Assembly: GCA_035307785.1 (NCBI GenBank)
Contig: DATGHS010000094.1
Location: 1 to 7,890 of the forward strand
Source: DATGHS01 sp035307785
Lineage (GTDB): Bacteria; Planctomycetota; Planctomycetia; Gemmatales; Gemmataceae
Length of the DNA: 7,890 bases
Direction of reading: 5' to 3'
Part shown: piece by piece, positions 1-7,700 of the stretch
How the letters are laid out: every line of letters begins with the position of its first letter
How positions within the stretch are numbered: position 1 is the stretch's first letter
Program-made: the position numbers and the translations under genes
The notes under the pieces: model-generated
What the model was told of the DNA's origin: nothing
Databases searched by the model: none
What the model saw: the letters and a program-made list of their open reading frames with translations, nothing else

Positions 1-176
1 CCGTCCATGCCCGGCAGCATCACATCAAGAACGATTGCATCATATTGCCACGCGGTCGCCTTGAAGAGCGCATCTTTTCCTTCGCCGGCCTCATCGACCG
101 CATACCCCTCTTCGCGAAATGCCCGCGCAATGACATCCCGCAACGCCGGCTCATCTTCGACCACCAGAATTCGCAT
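1..176 (-). CDS. Response regulator receiver domain, OmpR-like, 3' end cut by window edge
   Basis: This is the N-terminal 58 residues of a two-component response regulator that runs off the left edge. The translation begins MRILVVEDEPALRDVIARAF and ends in DVMLPGMD. The acidic pocket is E7/D8, in the VVEDE strand. The phosphoacceptor is D51, in IVLDVMLPGMDG, where the receiver fold expects it. The LPGMDG wording and the MRILVVEDE opening are typical of OmpR/PhoB-class regulators with a winged-helix output domain, but that domain is outside the window, so the class is inferred. The protein would act in the cytoplasm, accepting phosphate from a sensor kinase that may be encoded just downstream. 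The start is fixed by a GGAGAG ribosome binding site five bases upstream of the ATG. No intact stop or frameshift is seen in the visible part. Confidence 0.95.
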   Translation of the reverse strand, partial: MRILVVEDEPALRDVIARAFREEGYAVDEAGEGKDALFKATAWQYDAIVLDVMLPGMD

Positions 177-181
177 GCGAA

Positions 182-187
182 CTCTCC
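182..187 (-). promoter_or_regulatory. Ribosome binding site of the response regulator gene
   Basis: GGAGAG on the minus strand, five bases before the ATG at 176. It matches the 16S anti-Shine-Dalgarno well and settles the start codon of the truncated response regulator. Confidence 0.8.
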
Positions 188-203
188 AAAGCAAGCAAAT
201 TAA

Positions 204-209
204 ATGATA
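204..209 (-). promoter_or_regulatory. Possible -10 element before the response regulator
   Basis: TATCAT on the minus strand matches the sigma-70 -10 consensus at five of six positions. It lies in the only AT-rich stretch of the gap (about 190 to 220). Transcription would start near 197, leaving a leader of about 20 bases that still contains the GGAGAG ribosome binding site. The matching -35 position falls inside the palindromic repeat and reads TCCACC, a poor match, so this is a weak prediction. Confidence 0.22.
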
Positions 210-218
210 ACAGATTAA

Positions 219-294
219 GTAGGGTAGGTGGAGCATGGCTACGCAACCTAGTGATGCCGCACCGGTGGGTTGCGCTGCGCTCCACCCACCCCAC
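219..294. repeat. Palindromic intergenic repeat (REP/MITE-like)
   Basis: A 76-base element with imperfect terminal inverted repeats: GTAGGGTAGGTGGAGC at 219-234 faces GCTCCACCCACCCCAC at 279-294, with 14 of 16 positions pairing. Inside it are two competing smaller stems: GGTGGGT (264-270) with ACCCACC (284-290), and CGCAACC (242-248) with GGTTGCG (268-274). The wording, a GTGGGTTGCGCTGCGCTCCACCC-type core flanked by TAGGGT, resembles short dispersed repeats seen between genes in many bacterial genomes; that resemblance is from memory and was not searched. It sits two coding-sequence ends from harm: after the stop of the glutamine-rich gene and before the response regulator. Its RNA could fold and act as a weak terminator or 3'-end stabiliser for the upstream gene. 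It has no coding capacity. Confidence 0.7.
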
Positions 295-301
295 CAAATT
301 G

Positions 302-829
302 CTATCTCCGCGCCTTCCCTCGTGAATTTGCACTGCTACCCACCTGCGTCCCAAATTGATTCTGGAAGTTATTCACCCGCTGCTGAAGTGCGGATGCCTG
401 CTGGGAAGTGCTTTGGGTTGTGGTCGTTTGGCAACCTTGTCTTTGGGTCTGGGCGGTTGCACCGGTTGTCGCGCCGGTTGTGCCAGTCGTTGTGCCAGTG
501 CCGTCCTGTCCGGCGAGCTGTTGCTGCAACTGATTGATTAGCTGCTGCAACTGGTTGATGAGTTGTTGTAGTATTGCCAGCTCTTGCGCCGCCGCCTGCA
601 CGCTGGGATCGTTCGCATTTTGCGTGCTGAGTGCTTGCTGCCAGGTGTTGAGTTGCTGCTGGTAAGTGTTGACTTGCTGTTGCAACGCATTCACCTGTTG
701 TTGCGTCACCTGCGTTGTTTGGGTTGGGCGCGCGGTTTTACGCTGCGCCTGCACCGGCTGAGCGATAAGCAGAAATGCCAACATTGAAGCCACGACGGCC
801 GCCGCCGAAACTCGAATCGTGCCAGACAT
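302..829 (-). CDS. Secreted glutamine-rich coiled-coil protein, unknown function
   Basis: A 175-residue protein. Residues 1-28 form a classic Sec signal peptide: a basic R6, an AAAVVASMLAFLLIA core, and a V-Q-A cleavage site, so the mature chain probably begins at Q29. There is no lipobox cysteine. Residues 40-68 repeat every seven residues as V/L-N-x-L/Y/W-Q-Q-Q, and residues 84-107 contain two identical LQQLINQ heptads, so both should form coiled coils. A Gly/Thr/Ala linker (about 108-126) and a Thr/Ser/Gln stretch follow. A third short heptad segment (about 145-160) comes before a basic RGKARR tail. The only cysteine is C133. The start was chosen at ATG 829 rather than the longer open frame to 898, because AAGGAG lies six bases before it and the signal peptide begins there. 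I do not recognise a named family; a periplasmic or surface oligomerising role is an inference. Confidence 0.85.
   Translation of the reverse strand: MSGTIRVSAAAVVASMLAFLLIAQPVQAQRKTARPTQTTQVTQQQVNALQQQVNTYQQQLNTWQQALSTQNANDPSVQAAAQELAILQQLINQLQQLINQLQQQLAGQDGTGTTTGTTGATTGATAQTQRQGCQTTTTQSTSQQASALQQRVNNFQNQFGTQVGSSANSRGKARR
521..562 (-). repeat. 21-base tandem repeat encoding the LQQLINQ heptad
   Basis: Two adjacent 21-base units (521-541 and 542-562) inside the glutamine-rich gene match at 18 of 21 positions. The unit length is exactly seven codons, so each copy adds one coiled-coil heptad. The three differences are synonymous, because the encoded heptads are identical. This suggests an old duplication held by selection on the protein, or gene conversion. 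Confidence 0.75.
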
Positions 830-835
830 GAGTTG

Positions 836-841
836 CTCCTT
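836..841 (-). promoter_or_regulatory. Ribosome binding site of the glutamine-rich gene
   Basis: AAGGAG on the minus strand, six bases before ATG 829. It decides the start in favour of the signal-peptide methionine over the upstream in-frame candidate at 898. Confidence 0.85.
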
Positions 842-1008
842 AGATATGGATGCGGGAACTCGCCATGACAAGAGGCCGCGCCGCCTCGTCCCGCGCAAAA
901 CCGCGCTGCCAATGCATTCGAGCCTAGCCGACGCACCTTAAGTGAAGATGAAGCGGAGAAAGAAATGGGATTCGATATTGCAGGAGCGTCTACAACTTGA
1001 TGAGCCAT

Positions 1009-1722
1009 TTAGGGTTGTCGCCATTGCAGCAAGAATCGCCACGGCCAGTGCCGCTCGACCTTGGCGCCATCCAGCCCGGCGCGCCGCGCCAACTGGCGCG
1101 CTTCGGCGCGCGTGAACGCCGCGGCTACTGAAGCCGGGCCGTCGAAATGCACCACCGGCGAGCGCGACAATAGTCGCGTGCCGGCATGGGCCAACAGATA
1201 GCCGAGCCGCGAGCGAACGAGATCGTTCACCAACACCATTTGCCCGGCGGCTTGGCCCATGCGGCGCAGCAGTTCGACCGCGTCATGCTCATCGAGGTGA
1301 TGCAAAAACAGCGAACAGGTAAGCACGTCGAAGCTTTGGGGCAGCGGATCGCACACTGCGTTCAGCGTGAAGAATTGAATCGTCGCCCGCGCGCTGGCGG
1401 TGCGCGCTCGCGCTTCGGCCAGCGCGAACCCGCTCAGGTCGGCCCCAGCCAACTCCACGGGGATCCGCGCGCGCTGAAAGCGCCGCCAGAGCCGAAGCGG
1501 TATGTCGCCACTGCCCGTGGCAAGGTCGAGAATACGCAGGGGCCGGTTCAGGTTTTCGCTCGCCAGCCGGCGGAGCGGCCGCCATAGAATGCCGGCGCTG
1601 CCGCTCCACCAGTTGATGCGGGCGACGCCGCGCAGCGCCGCCGCATGCGCTGCCGGGTTAAGCCCGGGTTGGTCCATCAGCTCGGGCTGGCGATTGCGCT
1701 TAGCTAAACTCAATAAAGCCAA
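1009..1722 (-). CDS. Class I SAM-dependent methyltransferase, UbiE-like
   Basis: A 237-residue soluble methyltransferase with a Rossmann-like fold. Motif I is LDLATGSGD (residues 65-73), the glycine-rich loop that binds S-adenosylmethionine. GADLS (93-97) carries the acidic D95 expected to hold the ribose. FDVLTCSLFLHHL (131-143) is the motif IV/post-strand region, and VLVNDLVRSRLGYLL (163-177) resembles the substrate-side region of UbiE-like enzymes. The N terminus RQPELMDQPGLNP, with ARINWWSG after it, is a recognisable lead-in for a bacterial methyltransferase group that, in planctomycetes, is often found beside a type III polyketide synthase and a flavin oxidoreductase; neither partner is in this window. 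The substrate is therefore unknown, with a small phenolic or quinone-like lipid the best guess. The start is TTG at 1722, with a modest AGGA nine bases upstream. The ATG at codon 16 would cut into the conserved lead-in. It follows the giant gene by 39 bases, so co-transcription is likely. Confidence 0.93.
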   Translation of the reverse strand: MALLSLAKRNRQPELMDQPGLNPAAHAAALRGVARINWWSGSAGILWRPLRRLASENLNRPLRILDLATGSGDIPLRLWRRFQRARIPVELAGADLSGFALAEARARTASARATIQFFTLNAVCDPLPQSFDVLTCSLFLHHLDEHDAVELLRRMGQAAGQMVLVNDLVRSRLGYLLAHAGTRLLSRSPVVHFDGPASVAAAFTRAEARQLARRAGLDGAKVERHWPWRFLLQWRQP

Positions 1723-1726
1723 TTCG

Positions 1727-1751
1727 ATAGGTCCTATGAGCCGTATACGGC
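1727..1751. repeat. Nested palindromes in the 39-base gap before the methyltransferase
   Basis: The short gap between the giant gene and the methyltransferase contains a perfect 12-base palindrome, GCCGTATACGGC (1740-1751). Beside it is a second, ATAGG-T-CCTAT (1727-1737). A further CCTAT at 1751-1755 could pair with the same ATAGG, enclosing the 12-base palindrome. The left palindrome overlaps the AGGA of the methyltransferase ribosome binding site. A role as operator or as an RNA structure modulating translation is possible but unproven; no T-run follows, so it does not look like an intrinsic terminator. Confidence 0.5.
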
Positions 1752-1761
1752 CTATTCGCTC

Positions 1762-4700
1762 TTACTGCTGCGGCGGATTCGCTTCGCGGATGAGCGCGCC
1801 GTGCTCGTCACTCAGTACCAGAATGCTGAACCTAGTAATCGGCGACTTCTCCGGCGTGCTCACGGATGCATAATCGAACCGGCCGCGCAGATCGGTGTAG
1901 CCATCCTTGTAGAACTTCACCGTGCCGTCGGCCAGCCTGGCATAGGTCTTCACGTAGACCTTAGAGAGTGCCTTACCGTTCTCCGAATCGGTGACGCGAA
2001 GCTGGCCATAATTCTCCGAAAGCTTCACTGCCATGGCGTTGGCATAATAGGGCTCCGAGCGCGTCTTGCCGCCGGCGGAGATCTCGACCAGCACATTTCG
2101 TTTCAGCAGCGCTTCGGGCAATTTCATCTCCAGCTTCTTCTGATCCTTCGGCAGCTTCACCTCTTGGCTGAGGTTCGGCTTAATGGAAGAGAACTGCCCG
2201 CCGGATTGCTGCACGAACGGATTGCGGCTAAAGAGCAATTCCACGTCCATGAGGTAGTAGTTCACCTTGCAGTTATCCACATTTTGCCAAGTGAGGTTGA
2301 CATTCTTCGAGTCGATCGTGAACTCCACGCCCGGCTCAGTCTGGGCGAGCTGGTTTTGCCGTTGGTCGCGTTCGTCCTTGTCCACTATGGCCGGCGGCGC
2401 CTTATTTTCCATCTCATTCAACTGCCCCAGGATGGCCGCGAACGTGTTCCGCCACCGATCCACCGGGTAGCTGGCGTACTTCGCCGCAATGGCCTTGGCC
2501 CGCTGCGGCTCGTCGTTGAACATGTCGAGGTACGCGGCACAGTAATCATACTGCATGCGCGTGGCGATCTTGTCGGGGTGCACCTGCTCCAAAACGTTGG
2601 TCGCCTGCTCGATGCGGTCCTGCAAGAGCAAGTAATACACCTCCGCGAGCCGGTCGTCATCGGTAAGTTGCTTGCGGTAGCTCAAGCCTTTCAGGAACCG
2701 CTCATACTGCTGGAGGAACTTGTCGTTCACAATTTGCCGGCGCTGGCCCAGCGAATGGGCGCGGGCATTTACCAGCGGCTTGTATTCCAGGTGCTCGTAT
2801 TGATGGCGCGCCACTGGATCGACGATAAGGATTGGGCTCTGAATTGGCCCACCGCATTCGGCCACGATTTGATCCATGTGCGTGAGGAACTCGCGCGCGG
2901 CCTGCGGATCGTTATGGAAGATGCCATAGGACCAGAGCGTGCCCTCGTACGCATGGCGATTCCGCAACACCTCCAGCGTCGTGCCGAAGAGGGTCTTGTC
3001 CTTCATGCGGAAAGCGATCTTCGAAAGATCTAGCGCGAAGACATTCTCGCGATCGAGGAACGCGAGCACCTGATCGCTGCTGCCGTTCTGGGAGATGTAG
3101 TCCCACGATTCGGTGTCGAGCTTACTCGGCCTTTCCACCACGTTGAAGGCGAACGGCTGGGCGCTGGCCACCAGAGCCTCGGCCTTGGCCACGTGCACCG
3201 GGAAGTGCGCGAACTTGCCAGGCCTTGGGAAGTAAAACAAGTAATCAATCGTTTGGGTCCTGTACGATTCGAGATCGAGCATCACCGTCTTAGTGGGCTG
3301 GCCATTGCCGACGGGGATGGCCCCGACGGGAACCTGGATCAATACCGACAGTTTTTGCCGGGTCGAGGTGGGGTTGGTGACCACGATGTGCGCACCGTAA
3401 ACGGTCTGCTGGACGAATTCAGTGCTAATGAATTTGTCGAAGCGTTCGCCGTTTTCCTCACGGAATCGGTCGCCAAAGCGGTAGAAGTTCTGGCTGACCA
3501 GGATTTGCACCTTGCCGGCCGCATCGGCCGCAGGTTTCACTTCCTCGTGGAAGGCGATCACGGGGTTGGCGCAAGTGAAGGTCATCTTCCCGCCGTCGAA
3601 CTTCAATTCTTCCTTGCCGGCCTCAAACGGCAGGTCGAGCACCGAAAGGGCGAACATCATTTCCGTGAAGTTCTTGCTGGCATCGGCCAGGTGTTCCGAG
3701 AGGAACGGCCCCTTGCCCGAATGGCGGGCATAATCGAGCCAGAAATCGCTGGCCGGAACCAGGGCCGCGATCTGCTGGGTGATCGGCAGGTTGTAGTAAT
3801 TATTCTCGGCCCATTCTTTGGTGACGTCGACCTTGCGATAGAGCTGCAATGCGAGTTTACCTTTGGCACGATCGTCGGCAAAGTACATGGTTTCCTTGTC
3901 TTTGTCGGTGTCAGAGAGCACATCCACGCCCAATTCCTCCGCTTTCTTTGCTTCCTTGGCATCGCCGCGGCCATCGCGCTTCATGGCGAGCTTTTTCGAC
4001 ATTTCCTGCGGCATCTTCATCGGGGCGTTGGCCGGCCCCGCGCCACCAGCAGCTCCGGCCGGTGCCGGTGGAGTCATTGCTGGCGAAGGTACTTCGGCCG
4101 CCGGTTCGGCCTTTCGAATTCCAGTATTTCCGGTTTTGTTATCCGTTGTTAGGACGTCTTCTCTAAGGCGCTCCATTTGTCTCAGAATTCCGTCCTCCGA
4201 TGATAGCGCGCTACCCTTTACCGCCGTGTCGAACAGCGTCAGGAAGCGATCCATGTTCGGCGGTTGCAAGCGCAGCAGGTCTTGCTCATGGCGCGCGGTC
4301 TTGCCTGGCTCGCCGGCAAGGTGCTGGGCCAGCAAAACGCGCTCCACCGCATTGAGCCGGCCATATTGCCACGGCTGCACGAATTCACGCAAATCATCGC
4401 CCAAGAGCCAGTGATCGAGGACGGTCTTGTCCTTCTTATTCGCCAGGTATGGCCGGATTACGTTGTGGAAGAAATCCGGGTCCTTCTTCAGCAGGAAAAA
4501 GTTTAACTCATGGCAGGCGAACTTCGAGTAGAGCGCTCGCTTCTCCTCCGCCTTCAGCTTGGGCCAGGTGAGGATAAAGGCGAACTCGGCCAGCTTCGAG
4601 TCTTTCGATAGCGTGGCGTAGAGCGAATAAACCTTCGGCAGGCTATCGTATACTTCAAATCGCGCTCCGGCTGCGTCGGCCAGCACAAACGGCTTGCCGC

Positions 4701-7700
4701 CATCTAAAATGCTGATCTGCTTCTGCTGCGTGAAATGAGATTTTGGATCGAGTCCGTTACGAAGTCGCAGATCGACGAAGCCCGCTTTCTGCTCTGGCAA
4801 AAAAACGCAGCGGTACGTTGTGGATACCGGATCGACAGCCACCACGTGAATCATCGCATGCGGCCCCAGGACTTTGCGGCTCAGCTTCACCACGCCGTCT
4901 TTGTCGGGGATGAGGTTCACCAGCACGGTGGACGAATCGGCCAGGAAATCGAAGTCGGCAAATTCGCCGGCCGCAGTAGCGCTCCGGCCGCCGCCGGCCG
5001 AATCCGCCATTGGCCTGCCGGGCGGAGGCATATCTTTCGCGGCAGGCGGCTCGCCTTTCGGCTGGAACATTTCACCGCCCTGGGCCATTTGCTCACCAGT
5101 TTCCGTCGAGCGAACCACCCAAGGATTCAGCAATAACTCGGGCCGTTGGAGCAAGTTGCCCGGGTACTTCCGCTGCATCCGCCGGTCGAGCACGTAACGA
5201 TACTCGTCGCCGATATTCCGGCCGGTCAGATAGGCGGCTTCCGCGTGCGCCGGTAGGACGCCGCCTAACTCTGCATCGCGGATTCGGCCTAAGTCGCTAA
5301 AGGCGGAATAGGCGGGCTCATAGCGCGTGGCAAAGACATGTACGCGGGCGAACTTCGAGGCATCTCGGAGATGCACCGTCACAAATTCGGCTTCGGAATC
5401 GATCTTCGAAATCGTCACCGGCGCCAGCGCCGGCACCTGCATGTGCCGGATTTTGCCGAGCACGTAGCCGTTCTTCACCGGGCCATCGACCGCGCGAATG
5501 CGAATGCGCTCGCCGGTTTGCTTCAGCCAGAGATCATAATCGCCCGCCGTCAGCCCGCGCAGTTCCAACAGTCCATCCTTCACGGCCAGGGCATCGAAGC
5601 GATCCGCTTGCACCACGCCGCCGCGCATCTCGAAGAGCGCCAAATCATCGTGACTCGGCGCCGCGGCCGTGCCCAGGTACGGCAACGTGATCGTGTCGCC
5701 GGCCTTCGCGTGAATAACTTGCCGGTAAGTATGCCGATCCATCGGCAAATTCCAGGTGTGGGCCGTGCCTTCCGGACCCGTGGCCGTGACGAAAGTGACG
5801 TCGGACAGTGCCCCCAAGTGCACGCGGCCCTGCACGTCGGTCTTGAGCGTCACTTGCACCTGCTCGCGGAAGTCGCGCTGCTTGACAGAGACTTGCACCG
5901 GTCGGTCGGGCTCAATTTCGCCCGTGCGGCCCAGCACTTCGACCACATACTCATTGCCGAATTTCGCCAGGTGCAGGTCTTCGATCTTCTCGGTCTTCGT
6001 GATGCCGTTGAGCGTGAATTGCTGCGAGGTCGATAAATCGACATCGCGGTTCTCGCTCAGGCTCTTCACTTTGGCAATGAGCGCCACTTGCAACGCGACC
6101 AGGCGCGGCGGCACACGCACTTCGTAAGTGGATTCTCGATCCTCGAACAGCTTGAAATTCGGCACTTCGGTCGAAGTGGCGATGCCGTCTTGATCTACGG
6201 CCGTGACCCGCAGCCTTACTTCTTCCAGCAATTTCGCCGACACAGGCAGGCCATTGAGGTACAGCCCGGGCCGGATCAAAATTAGCGCAATCCGCTGCGT
6301 GATCAGGCTTTCCCGATCGACGTGAATGCCGGCCGCAAGATGATATCCTTCGGCCTGATGCTGCAGGAAATCCAGGCAGGAGAAATCGCCGTGGCTGATC
6401 ACGATCGGCCGGCGGCCGGGGCTGGTGCTGAACGGCACCAGGATAATTCCTTCCGCATCGGACTTGTATTCTTGCCCGCCGAGCCAGATGCTGGCATCTT
6501 TCACCGCTTGATCCGCATCATCCACGATATGGATGCGGTGCCCCGCCGTGCTGGCCGACACCAGCGGCCGCAGCCGGCCCTTTCGCACCAGCGCCCGGCT
6601 GCTCTTGCCGGCGCCGATAAAGTCGATCACATACACGCCCGGCTTATTCAGTTGTGGAAACTCAAACCGGCGCGGCATCCGTCGCAATGGCGGCTCCGTG
6701 TAGCTAAAGCTCTGCTCCGAATTGGCCACCAGGCCGTCGAGATTGATGTCGGTGTCCACCTCGCGCTTCTGCGTGCGGTAGAAATTAGACGTGTTGACTT
6801 CAAAGACTTTCACGAGCAGCGTCGGCACATTCTTTACGAACAAGTCGAGCGTCACCGGCTCATCAGCCAAAAACGCGGTCTTATTTGTGAAGGCAAAGTC
6901 GATGTCAATGCGTTCTTTCAGTTGCTTGAACAACTCCGGCGGCAAAGCCGAAGCCCAGGTCTCCGAATCGCCCTGGCCCAGTTCAATTTTCGTCTCGGCA
7001 AACAGGTGCCGCAGGTACACGTCGTTGATAAACGGCTCAAATTCGCTGGCACTTTGCATGTTCATGAAGAAGCGCTTCAGGTAACTGCGCACGAGCGGCT
7101 CGTCATTGCCGACGACGGGCAACAGCGTGACGCCGGTGAAGTCGGCATTCAGATCAGCCCCGTAACGGCGGGCCGCTTCCGATTCCAGCATGGCCTTCGA
7201 CATGTAACCCTGCTGCCTTGGCAGCTTCAAGTATTCGTCGAAAATGGCGCGATCAAAGGTCCCTTGGCTGCGGTCGAGCACGAGCCGGTGGAAGAGGACG
7301 TGGGCCTTCAGCGCGTTATGCACAGGTGCAAGTTGGCGGGAGAAAGTCAGCAGCCGGTCGAGGTAAGCGCGCAGTTGCACCGGGTCGCGCCGCCAGTCGG
7401 CATCGTCGCCGGGATGAAGCTTCGTGATATACGTCTGCACGAAGCCGGTGTGGTTCAGCAGATCCGGCTTGAGCTTGAGAAGATCGTCGAGTTGCAATTG
7501 CGTCATCTGCCGGTGGATGCCGAAGGAGCCGAATTCCTGGGCGTGTTCGGAAAGCAGATCGTCTGCCACCAGACGCGTGAGGTTGGTAATGTCGGGTCGC
7601 TGCAAGCGCTGCAACAGATTGCGCCGCCGTTGCCAGTCGAGCTTCTCCGCCGCCAGCCAGTCGAGGGCGGAGTCCTCAAAATTGTCGAGGTTCGACCAGC

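Noticed and set aside
235..537. Plus-strand open frame of 100 codons across the repeat and the end of the glutamine-rich gene
   Set aside because: It starts inside the palindromic repeat and runs antisense to a gene with a signal peptide and ribosome binding site, so it has no independent support.
842..872. TTGTCA with CATATC 17 bases on as a promoter for the glutamine-rich gene
   Set aside because: The -10 matches only three of six positions, and transcription would start at or inside the ribosome binding site, leaving almost no leader.
872..887. GAGGC/GCCTC hairpin as a terminator of the methyltransferase transcript
   Set aside because: The stem is only five base pairs and is followed by two T residues, too weak for an intrinsic terminator.
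706..1008. A 100-codon minus-strand frame starting right after the methyltransferase stop
   Set aside because: It overlaps the start of the glutamine-rich gene in another frame, its composition is unlike a folded protein, and the ribosome binding site and signal peptide favour the other frame.
1801..3033. A 410-codon open frame on the plus strand
   Set aside because: It also lies antisense to the giant gene, with shadow-type composition and no recognisable motif or ribosome binding site.
4790..4830. Cysteine in YRCVFLPEQ as a macroglobulin thioester
   Set aside because: The canonical motif is C-G-E-Q with the glutamine three residues after the cysteine. Here it is six residues away and the surrounding sequence does not match.
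6585..6625. GAGKSS in the giant protein as a Walker A nucleotide-binding loop
   Set aside because: The spacing fails: the residue five before the GK is aspartate, not glycine. The segment lies between beta strands of an MG-like domain and no Walker B follows.
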